In this document: in pieces, positions 33,824-41,443 of the stretch
Numbering within the stretch: position 1 is the stretch's first letter
Layout of the letters: every line of letters begins with the position of its first letter
Assembly: GCA_029961075.1 (NCBI GenBank)
Contig: JASBVL010000034.1
Span: 1-64,000 of the forward strand
DNA length: 64,000 nt
DNA from: Sphaerobacter sp.
GTDB lineage: Bacteria; Chloroflexota; Chloroflexia; Thermomicrobiales; Thermomicrobiaceae
Direction of reading: 5' to 3'
Program-made: the position numbers and the translations under genes
Notes under the pieces: generated by a model
The model's input: the letters and a program-made list of their open reading frames with translations, nothing else
The model's database searches: none
Told to the model about the DNA's origin: nothing

Positions 33824-35446
33824 GTGTCCAGCGGCGAGGAGCGGGCGGTGGCGATCGAGCGCGCGGCGGCCCGGGCCGAGCCGCCCGCCGGGCGCGGGCG
33901 AGTGCCGCCGGGCCTGCTGGCGCTCGGCGTGGCGTTGTGGGCCTTGCTGGCCGCCGCCTGGGTCTCGACGACCGTCTTCGACCGGCTGCCGCACGTCGAG
34001 GACGAGGTCGCGTTCCTGTTCCAGGCGCGCACCATGGCGGCGGGGCACATCGTGGCGCCGGCGCCGCCCGTGCCGGCCGCGTTCAGCATCCCGTTCGTCA
34101 TCGTGCGCGACGGGATGTGGTTCGGGAAGTACCCGCCGGGCTACCCCCTGGTGCTGGCGCTCGGGGTGCTGATCGGCCAGCCCTGGCTGCTCAACCCGAT
34201 TGCCGGGGCGGTGGCGATCCTGCTGCTCTACCGCGCCGGCCGCGCGGTCTACCGCCCCGGCACCGGGCTGCTGGCGGCGGCGCTGCTGGCGACGTCGCCC
34301 GTCTTCCTGCTCCAGGCTGGGTCGTTTATGTCGCACGTCGTCGGCCTGATCTGGGCGACGGCCCTGCTGCTGCTGTTCGCGCGGGCGCGCGCGGGCGGGG
34401 CGCTGCTGCCGGCCGTGGCAGCCGGGGCGGCGGTCGGTATGCTCTTCCTCGCGCGGCCGCTGACGGCGGTCGGGATCGGCCTGCCGTACGCGCTGGTCGC
34501 GGCGGCCGACCTGGCGGCCGGGCCGGTGGGACGGCGGCGGGCCCTGGCGCTGGCGGCGGGGTTCCTGCCGTTCGTCGCGCTCCTGCTGGCCTACAACGCG
34601 TATACGACCGGCTCGCCGGTCCGCTTCGGCTATGAGCTGTGGTGGCCGTTCGACCGGATCGGCTTCGGGCCGGACGTCGGCCCGCATGGGCACGACCTGG
34701 CGGCCGGCCTGCGGAACACGGGCTACAACCTCGACGCGCTGCGCCGGCTGCTCTTCGGCTGGCCGGGCTGGCTGACCCTGCTGCCGGCGGCGCTCGCCGT
34801 GGGCGTGGCCCTGGTGGCGCTCGGGGCGCGCGCGGCGGCGCGCTGGCGCGGGGCTCGGCCGGCGCTGCGGGTGCCGGGCGGGGCCGCCTGGGGCTGGGAT
34901 CTGCTGCTGGCGGGGAGCGCGCTCGGGCTGATCCTGGTCCACATCGCCTACTGGACGCCCGGGCAGATGTACGGGCCGCGCTATTACTTCGAGGCGACCG
35001 GCGCGCTGGCGCTGCTGACGGCCCGCGGGCTGCTGCACCTGGCCGGCGGGCTCGCCTGGGCCCTGCGGCGCGCCCGGCTCCCGGCCGGCCGGGCGCGGCC
35101 GCTGGCGGCCGCGGCGGTGCTGCTGCCGGTGGCGGTGCTCTCCCTGCGCGGGCTCGGCACGGTCGGGCTGCGGGAGTTCCAGGCGTACCACGACTGGTAC
35201 GCCATCAACGGCGATGGCCTGCGGCGGGTGGCGGCCGCCCGGATCGACCACGCGGTCGTCTTCGTCGCCGCGAGCTACTGGACGGGCTACGCCCCGTTCT
35301 TTGCCCAGAACCGTCCGACGCTGGACGGGCCGATCGTCTACGCTCTCGACCGCGGCCCGGAGACGAACCGGGCGGTGATGGCGCACTTCCCGGGGCGGAC
35401 GTTCTACCGCTACGCCGGTGGGCGGGTGGTGCGGATCGAGCCGTGA
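33824..35446 (+). CDS. GT-C fold membrane glycosyltransferase-like protein
   Basis: The 540-residue protein has about 11 helices. An acidic motif (VEDEVAFLFQARTMAAGHIV) lies in the first outer loop, followed by MWFGKYPPGYPLVLALGVLI, the pattern of PMT/ArnT-like (GT39/GT83) enzymes that move sugars from polyprenyl carriers. A soluble C-terminal part of about 90 residues ends the protein. The acceptor is unknown. GTG 33824 follows AAGGGGG at a normal distance. No cell-wall genes flank it. Confidence 0.75.
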   Translation: MSSGEERAVAIERAAARAEPPAGRGRVPPGLLALGVALWALLAAAWVSTTVFDRLPHVEDEVAFLFQARTMAAGHIVAPAPPVPAAFSIPFVIVRDGMWFGKYPPGYPLVLALGVLIGQPWLLNPIAGAVAILLLYRAGRAVYRPGTGLLAAALLATSPVFLLQAGSFMSHVVGLIWATALLLLFARARAGGALLPAVAAGAAVGMLFLARPLTAVGIGLPYALVAAADLAAGPVGRRRALALAAGFLPFVALLLAYNAYTTGSPVRFGYELWWPFDRIGFGPDVGPHGHDLAAGLRNTGYNLDALRRLLFGWPGWLTLLPAALAVGVALVALGARAAARWRGARPALRVPGGAAWGWDLLLAGSALGLILVHIAYWTPGQMYGPRYYFEATGALALLTARGLLHLAGGLAWALRRARLPAGRARPLAAAAVLLPVAVLSLRGLGTVGLREFQAYHDWYAINGDGLRRVAAARIDHAVVFVAASYWTGYAPFFAQNRPTLDGPIVYALDRGPETNRAVMAHFPGRTFYRYAGGRVVRIEP

Positions 35447-35960
35447 GGCGTCATGCGTGTTCCGTGATGCGTACTGCGTACTGCGTGTTGCGTGGTGCGG
35501 GGTGTGTGATCGTGGTGCGCGGGGCTGGTGGCGGCCGCGGCGCGGCATCGCCCGGTGCGGGTGGCGCGCCCATCCCCCGCGGAACGGCGCCTGGCCGCAC
35601 CCCACGCGAGTGTCCGCTCGGAGCGGGGCGTGTCGAGCGGAGCACCGCCCGGAGCCGCCCGGTGTCGTGACGAGGTCCACGCGGGTGAGCACCAGGCTCT
35701 CTCCTACCACACCGAGGCCGCGCCGACACTGTGGCCGGCGCGGCTCCGTGCGCCGCCGGCGCTCCACGCGGCGGTAGGCTCCGTTCGGCGTACGGCCCTC
35801 TCCGACCAGGCGGGCACGCGGGCGTGCCAGCCGGCTCTGCCGCGTCAGCCCCGGGTCCTTACGGGCTCCCGGAGCACCCCTCACCCCCAGTCCCCTCCCA
35901 CAAGGGGAGAGGGGAGCACCACGCAACACGCACCACGGGCCGCGGGAATGTCTGACACCT
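35447..35960. repeat. Heptamer inverted array, locus C, with internal 370-bp spacer
   Basis: The left arm (about 35449-35500) carries TGCGTNN/TCCGTNN units. The core-like CCCTCACCCCCAGTCCCC with AAGGGGAGAGGGG and the right-arm ACGCAACACGCACCACGG lie only at about 35879-35940. Between is about 370 bp of non-coding, GC-rich sequence, including GAGCACCAGGCTCTCTCCTACC (35689-35710), a degenerate copy of which occurs near 61600. No gene is seen. This copy may carry an insertion or be two half elements. Confidence 0.65.
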
Positions 35961-36095
35961 GACGCGTGACGTATCATGGCCCGGCACAGGGCCGTTGCGC
36001 GCGAACGGGCGGCATGCCGAGCCGTGCGCCGTACCGGTGCCAACGGATCGTGCCGGCAGCGCGCCGGCGCGACTCTTCGCCGGGCCTTGCCCGCC

Positions 36096-36149
36096 TTGAC
36101 AGCGGAAGACTGCCCACCTAAGATAATCCCGACTCGATCAGTCGGGTTT
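36096..36149 (+). promoter_or_regulatory. Promoter and palindromic operator of the ZIP transporter gene
   Basis: TTGACA (36096-36101), a 17-base spacer and TAAGAT (36119-36124) form a near-ideal promoter. The next base starts a 25-bp palindrome (36125-36149): arms AATCCCGACT and AGTCGGGTTT with five bases between, eight of ten positions paired. It matches the site at 25033-25057 in sequence and in its position just after the -10 box. The leader to the ATG is about 120 bases. Confidence 0.85.
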
Positions 36150-36251
36150 TTGTCCCGAGCTACAACCGATGGTGGAGCCGGGCTCGCCGGTCTCAAGCGC
36201 GGCGGGCCGAGGTCCCGCGCGTGCGGGCTTGCGGTGAGAGGACAAATACGA

Positions 36252-37007
36252 ATGCCATTGTTTCAGACCGGCGTTCTCGGTGCACTGGCCGGGCTGACGA
36301 TTTTCCTCGGGCTTCCCTTTGCCCGGATACGCGCGGTGGCGCGAGAACGGCTCGCTTTCCTGAACGCCGTGGCCATCGGGATCTTGTTCTTCCTCTTCGT
36401 CGACATCGTCGAGCACGCGGCCGAGCCGATCGAGGCGCTGGCGACCCGGCATGCGGGCGAAACGTGGCTGCTCCTCTTCCTGCTGATCGTTGGCTTTGCC
36501 GGTGGGCTACTCAGCCTGGTGTACTACGCGCAGCGCACGCATCGCGTCCGGTCGGAGTCGGCGGAGCGGACGGCGCTGGTGATCGCGGCCGGCATCGGGC
36601 TGCACAACTTCTCCGAGGGGCTGGCGATCGGAAGCTCCTCGCACGCCGGCGGGATGACGCTGGCGCTGATGCTGATCATTGGGTTCGGGCTGCATAACGC
36701 CACCGAGGGCTTCGGCATCGCGGCGCCGCTCGCCGGGCAGACCGCCGGCTGGGGGTTCCTCGCCGTGGCCGGGCTCATCGCCGGTGGCCCGACCTTCCTG
36801 GGCACCCTGCTGGGCTACTTCTTCTTCTCGCGGCCGGTGTCGGTGCTCTTCCTCGCTCTGGCGAGCGGGGCGATCATGTACGTCATCGGCGAGCTGATGG
36901 CGGCCGGCCGCAGGCTCGGTGCGCCGACCTGGAACGGCTGGGGCCTGACCGTGGGCCTGCTGGCCGGCGTGCTCACCGAGGTCATCCTTAGCGCCGCCGG
37001 CGGGTGA
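36252..37007 (+). CDS. ZIP-family divalent metal transporter
   Basis: The 251-residue protein has eight likely helices. The ZIP metal-pathway motifs are GIGLHNFSEGLAIGSS (helix 4) and GFGLHNATEGFGIA (helix 5), each with H-N-x-x-E-G. ZIP proteins import zinc, iron or manganese. Because its promoter shares the operator of the ferric iron ABC operon, iron import or the balance between metals is the likely context. ATG 36252 is taken since the hydrophobic protein starts there and GAGAGGA precedes it. Confidence 0.9.
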   Translation: MPLFQTGVLGALAGLTIFLGLPFARIRAVARERLAFLNAVAIGILFFLFVDIVEHAAEPIEALATRHAGETWLLLFLLIVGFAGGLLSLVYYAQRTHRVRSESAERTALVIAAGIGLHNFSEGLAIGSSSHAGGMTLALMLIIGFGLHNATEGFGIAAPLAGQTAGWGFLAVAGLIAGGPTFLGTLLGYFFFSRPVSVLFLALASGAIMYVIGELMAAGRRLGAPTWNGWGLTVGLLAGVLTEVILSAAGG

Positions 37008-37206
37008 TCGGCCGGGCTGGCTCATCCCTTGTACCTCAACCTGCGGCACGGCACTTTCGGCGAGCGAGGCGCCGCTGCGACCGTCTTCACCGGAACTGCC
37101 CGCGAGGCGTATCCCACGGCACGTCGATGTGTTACCTTGTGGCCCGGCTCAGGGGCGGGCCTGCTGGGATCACGGGCGGTGCTGTTGGAGCGGAAGGGGC
37201 GTCTGA

Positions 37207-38631
37207 ATGGGCGGTGCGGACGAGATCTGCTTCATGACGGCGCGGGAGCTGGCGGCGCGCATCCGCCGGCGTGAGCTGTCGGCGCGCGAGGTGATGGAGG
37301 CGCACCTGGCGCAGATCGCGCGGGTCAACCCGCTCGTCAACGCCATCGTGTCGCAGGTGCCGGAGGAGGAGGCGCTGGCGCTGGCCGACGCCGCGGACGC
37401 GGCGCTGGCGCGGGGGGACGAGGTCGGGCCGCTGCACGGGCTGCCGATCGCCCACAAGGACCTGGAGGAGACCAAGGGGCTGCGCACCACCTTCGGCTCG
37501 CCGATCTACCGCGACTACATCCCCGAGCGCGACACGCTGCTGGTCGAGCGGCTGAAGCGGGCCGGCGCGCTGACCATCGGCAAGACCAACGTGCCGGAGT
37601 TCGGCGCGGGCTCGCAGACCTTCAACCCGGTCTTCGGCCCGACCCGGAACCCCTACGACCTGAGCAAGACCTGCGGCGGCAGCAGCGGCGGCGCGGCGGT
37701 GGCGCTGGCCTGCGGCATGCTGCCGATCGCCGACGGGAGCGACACGGGCGGCTCGCTGCGCAACCCGGGCAACTTCAACAACGTGGTCGGGTTCCGGCCG
37801 TCGGCCGGGCGCGTGCCGACCTGGCCGGCCGCGATGGGGTGGTCGACGCTCGGGGTCAAGGGGCCGCTGGCGCGGACGGTCGGCGACGTGGCGCTGCTGC
37901 TCTCGGCCATGGCCGGGCCGGACCCGCGCTCGCCCATCGCGCTGCCGGAGCCGGGCAGCGTCTTCGCGCGGCCGCTGGAGCGGGACTTCCGCGGGGTGCG
38001 CGTGGCCTGGAGCCGGGACCTCGGCGGGCTGCCGGTCGATCCGCGCGTGACCGCGGTGCTGGAGAGCCAGCGGCACGTCTTCGCCGATCTGGGCTGCGTG
38101 GTCGAGGAGGCGACGCCCGACCTGCGCGACGCCGACGAGATCTTCCACGTGCTGCGGGCGCTGCACTTCGCGGTGCGGCATGCCGAGCACCTGGAGCGGC
38201 ACCGGGACCTGCTCAAGGACACGGTCATCTGGAACACCGAGGCGGGGCTGAAGCTCAGCGCGCTGGACGTGGGGCGGGCCGAGGTGAAGCGCACCCTGCT
38301 GTACCACCGCGTGCGCGCCTTCATGGAGGAGTACGAGTTTCTGATCTGCCCGGTGAACCAGGTGCCGCCGTTCCCGGTCGAGCAGCCCTACCCGACCGAG
38401 ATCAACGGCGTGCCGATGGAGAGCTACATCGCCTGGATGAAGTCGGCCTACTACATCACCGTGACCGGCCTGCCGGCCATCTCGGTGCCCTGCGGCTTCA
38501 CCCCGGAGGGCCTGCCGGTCGGGGTGCAGATCGTGGGGCGCTACCGGGACGACTTCGGCGTGCTCCAGCTCGCTAACGCCTTCGAGCAGGCGACGCAGGT
38601 GTGGCGACGGCGCCCGCCGGTGGTGGCGTAG
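37207..38631 (+). CDS. Amidase signature family enzyme
   Basis: The 474-residue amidase shows the full Ser-cisSer-Lys triad: K84 (HKDLEETKG), S160 (CGGSSGGAAV) and S183 (SDTGGSLRNPGNF). Length and order are normal. It hydrolyses an amide or ester of unknown identity. It is one of three such enzymes in this window and is not a GatA, as no gatB or gatC is nearby. TACCTT in the 199-bp upstream gap is a possible -10 box. Confidence 0.9.
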   Translation: MGGADEICFMTARELAARIRRRELSAREVMEAHLAQIARVNPLVNAIVSQVPEEEALALADAADAALARGDEVGPLHGLPIAHKDLEETKGLRTTFGSPIYRDYIPERDTLLVERLKRAGALTIGKTNVPEFGAGSQTFNPVFGPTRNPYDLSKTCGGSSGGAAVALACGMLPIADGSDTGGSLRNPGNFNNVVGFRPSAGRVPTWPAAMGWSTLGVKGPLARTVGDVALLLSAMAGPDPRSPIALPEPGSVFARPLERDFRGVRVAWSRDLGGLPVDPRVTAVLESQRHVFADLGCVVEEATPDLRDADEIFHVLRALHFAVRHAEHLERHRDLLKDTVIWNTEAGLKLSALDVGRAEVKRTLLYHRVRAFMEEYEFLICPVNQVPPFPVEQPYPTEINGVPMESYIAWMKSAYYITVTGLPAISVPCGFTPEGLPVGVQIVGRYRDDFGVLQLANAFEQATQVWRRRPPVVA

Positions 38632-38676
38632 CCGGAGCGGGGGCGGGGGCGGCGCTCCTCCGCCCCCAGGCCGGCC
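38632..38676. terminator. Hairpin between convergent genes
   Basis: GGGGGCGG (38645-38652) pairs with CCGCCCCC (38660-38667) around a seven-base loop, in the 45-bp gap between the amidase and the beta-propeller gene. There is no T tract; a two-way terminator role is inferred from position. Confidence 0.5.
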
Positions 38677-40446
38677 CTACGGGCGGGCGGGGGTGGCGAC
38701 GATCTTGATGACCTCGCCGCGGCCGGCGTCGGCGACGTAGAGGGCGCCGTCGAGCCCGGCGGCGAGGGCGACCGGCTGGGAGAAGCCGGTGGCGAACTCG
38801 ACGATCTCGGGCGGCTGGCCGTTGGGATGGGGCACGGTGCGGACCAGGCTCGCGCCGCGGTCGGTGCTGACCGCGGCGAACAGGGTGTCAGGCTCGACGC
38901 CGGGCCAGAGCCCGCTGTCGAAGCGCAGCACCGCGTGCACCGTCATGTCAGGGGGGAACCTGGCGACCAGCCGGTTGGGGGTGGGGCCCAGCGTGTCGCT
39001 CCCGACCAGCGGGCTCACGTCGATGGGGACCTGGTACAGTCCGTGCTGACCCCCGGACGGACGATCGACGACGAGGAGCTGCTGGTGGGCGACGAGGAGC
39101 GGCCCCGGGTTCGCCAGGCCGACGCGGGCAGGCCGGAGGGCACCGTCGGTGTCGATCTGGGCCACGACGCGCGACTGCCGAGAGGCCACATGCGCGCCCG
39201 CGACGAACACCCGCCCGCGCGCGTCGACGGCGGGCGTGCCAAGGGGGCCCGGGGCGGGGTCGATGGCGCGGGTCAGGTAGGTCGTGCGGTCGGCGACGCC
39301 GTCCAGATCGCCATCGTCGAGCCGGAGGACCCCGTTGTCGACGGCGACGTACACGGTGGTGCCGACGATGGCGATGCCGCGCGGGTTGGGGAGCCCCTCG
39401 GCGAAGACGTTGACGTCCGCGGCGGTGCCGTCGGCGCGCTCCCGCTCGACGGAGAGCACGCGGCCCTCGGCGGTGACGATCCACAAGTTGCCGGCCGGGC
39501 CGAGCGCCAGGCCGACCGGCGTGCCGAGATCGCGCGCGTAGACGCCGTCGGCGAACCCGGCAGGGACCGCCACGCTGGGCGCGTCCGGCCCGGCGTGCGG
39601 GTCGGGCCACCGCCGGGGCGGGTCGGCGTCGTAGCGCCAGCGGTAGTAATGCCGGCCGGTGTTGGCGGTGGTGAAGCGGCGCTCGGGCTGGAGCCCCGGG
39701 GTATAGACCAGGATGCGGCGCTCGAACACCTGGACGAGCGACGGCAGCGCGAGGCCGTCGCGGCGGTAGATCGTCCAGTAGGGCTCGCTGATCGGGTACC
39801 CCATCGCCTCGATCCAGGTGATGGTGCCGAACGGGTGACGGTCGAAGAAGGCGACCGTGATATCCGGGAGATTGTGGCCGGTTTCCTCGATGTAGTCGGC
39901 CGCGCGCAGGGTGACGACCGGGGGGCGGTCCTCGGGCTGGCCGCGACTGTCGATCCAGGCGACCGGGAGCTCGGCACCCAGGTGCGAGGGGGCCGGGCGC
40001 CCGACGACGTGGCTGAGCGCGGCATAGGTGGGGACGCGGTCGTCTGGGGCACCGCTGTCGATCGGGATGGCGGGCGACGGCCTGGCGGCGGTGAGGGTGT
40101 CGCCGAGGAGGATGTGCCCGGTGGTCAGCTCCAGGGCCAGCAGCCCCTGGCTCACCGTCGGGTCGCCGCCCCCGCGGGGCAGGGTGAGCTCCATACGGCC
40201 GCGGTCGAAGTACTGCACGATGTGCCGGCCGCCCGGGGCGTCGGCATACGGCTCGACGCGCCAGGCCAGCGGCTCGCTCCCCCAGAGGTCGAAGCTCGAC
40301 GGCGACCGCGACCGGGCCGACCAGAGGTTCTGGAAGGCCGGGTTGGCGAACGTGGGACCGTCGGCGTGCTGCACCGGCAGGAGGCTGACGCCGATCAGGG
40401 TGATAACGAGAAGGGCGATGACCTGCTTGCCCACCGTGCGTGGCAC
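38677..40446 (-). CDS. Secreted beta-propeller (NHL/sorbosone dehydrogenase-like) protein
   Basis: The 589-residue protein has a signal-type N-terminus (QVIALLVITLIGVSLLP). The N-terminal region contains NPAFQNLWSARSRSP, PGGRHIVQYFDRGRMEL and QGLLALELTTGHILLGD. I associate this arrangement with secreted Chloroflexota proteins of unknown function. The C-terminal half has propeller repeats (GTPVGLALGPAGNLWIVTAE; GLPNPRGIAIVGTTVYVAVD; FSQPVALAAGLDGALYVADA). The start is probably GTG 40446 or the GTG four codons later. The ligand or substrate is unknown. Confidence 0.75.
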   Translation of the reverse strand: MPRTVGKQVIALLVITLIGVSLLPVQHADGPTFANPAFQNLWSARSRSPSSFDLWGSEPLAWRVEPYADAPGGRHIVQYFDRGRMELTLPRGGGDPTVSQGLLALELTTGHILLGDTLTAARPSPAIPIDSGAPDDRVPTYAALSHVVGRPAPSHLGAELPVAWIDSRGQPEDRPPVVTLRAADYIEETGHNLPDITVAFFDRHPFGTITWIEAMGYPISEPYWTIYRRDGLALPSLVQVFERRILVYTPGLQPERRFTTANTGRHYYRWRYDADPPRRWPDPHAGPDAPSVAVPAGFADGVYARDLGTPVGLALGPAGNLWIVTAEGRVLSVERERADGTAADVNVFAEGLPNPRGIAIVGTTVYVAVDNGVLRLDDGDLDGVADRTTYLTRAIDPAPGPLGTPAVDARGRVFVAGAHVASRQSRVVAQIDTDGALRPARVGLANPGPLLVAHQQLLVVDRPSGGQHGLYQVPIDVSPLVGSDTLGPTPNRLVARFPPDMTVHAVLRFDSGLWPGVEPDTLFAAVSTDRGASLVRTVPHPNGQPPEIVEFATGFSQPVALAAGLDGALYVADAGRGEVIKIVATPARP

Positions 40447-40618
40447 TCCCTGGCGGCTGTGCCGGCGTGATCCACGGGCACTGCGTACCGTGTGGTGCCT
40501 GCCCGCTCACTCGTAGAACGAGTGGGCTGGCCGGCCGGTTCCATGCCGCGGCGCGCGCCTGTGTTACCATCGGCCAGCAGCCTACCCACGCGCCGCTGCC
40601 GAGGCGAGAGGAGTGACG

Positions 40619-41296
40619 ATGCCGCTCACCGGGATCGACGCGCTGGTATTCGACCTGTACGGCACCCTCCTCGACGTGGACCGTCTCGACGAGCAGCGCC
40701 GCGCGGTGCTGCCGCAGGCGGAGGGGCTGGTCGCGCTCTGGCGCGCGACCCAGCTACGCTACACCTTCATCCGCACGCTGATGGGGGATTACGTCGACTT
40801 CTGGGCGATCACGGCGGCGGCGCTCGACCACGCGGCCGCCTGCCTGGGGGTCCCGCTCGCGCCGAGCGAGCGCCAGCGCCTGCTGGACGCGTGGCTCGAC
40901 CTGCGGCCGTTTCCCGAGGTGCCGGCGGCCCTGGCGGCGCTGGCCGGGCGGCCGCTGGCGATCCTGTCCAACGGCAGCCCGGCGATGCTGGACGCGGCGC
41001 TGGAGCGCAGCGGGCTGAAGCCGGCGTTCGACCTGGTGCTCAGCGCGGACACGGTCCGGCGCTTCAAACCGCACCCCGCGGTCTACGCGCTGGCGCCTGC
41101 CTGGCTGCGGCTGCCGGCCGAGCGGATCCTCTTCTGCTCCAGCAACGGCTTCGACGTGGCCGGCGCGGGGCGCTTTGGGCTGCGGGTGTGCCACGTGGCG
41201 CGGGATCGGGCGCCGCTCGACCGGCTGGGGGTGGAGCCGGACGTGACGATCGCCTCGCTGGCGGATCTGCCGGGTCTGCTGGCGCCGCGCGCGTGA
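40619..41296 (+). CDS. Haloacid dehalogenase type II-like HAD hydrolase
   Basis: The 225-residue HAD-superfamily enzyme has nucleophile Asp12 in DALVFDLYGTLLDVD, motif II SNGSP, and motif III/IV parts RRFKPHPAVYALA and LFCSSNGFDVAGAG. The S-N-G-F-D form fits the L-2-haloacid dehalogenase group, which converts 2-haloacids to hydroxyacids, though many members act on phosphates. ATG 40619 sits six bases after GAGAGGA. Confidence 0.85.
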   Translation: MPLTGIDALVFDLYGTLLDVDRLDEQRRAVLPQAEGLVALWRATQLRYTFIRTLMGDYVDFWAITAAALDHAAACLGVPLAPSERQRLLDAWLDLRPFPEVPAALAALAGRPLAILSNGSPAMLDAALERSGLKPAFDLVLSADTVRRFKPHPAVYALAPAWLRLPAERILFCSSNGFDVAGAGRFGLRVCHVARDRAPLDRLGVEPDVTIASLADLPGLLAPRA

Positions 41297-41443
41297 GCGG
41301 GGCGGGGGCCTGTCCCAACGGACAGCCGATGACTGTGCCGTGGTCCGATGGTGGGGGCGGGCGATGTCCCTAATACTTGCGGTAACAGGCAGGGCGACTG
41401 AGACCGCACGCCCGACGGCCGACGCTACCCATCGGTGAGGGTG

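Noticed and set aside
32108-36196. A 1,362-codon minus-strand open frame
   Set aside because: It covers the chimera and the GT-C gene on the other strand and the non-coding repeat at 35.5 kb. The product is low-complexity Arg/Pro/Ala with no domain.
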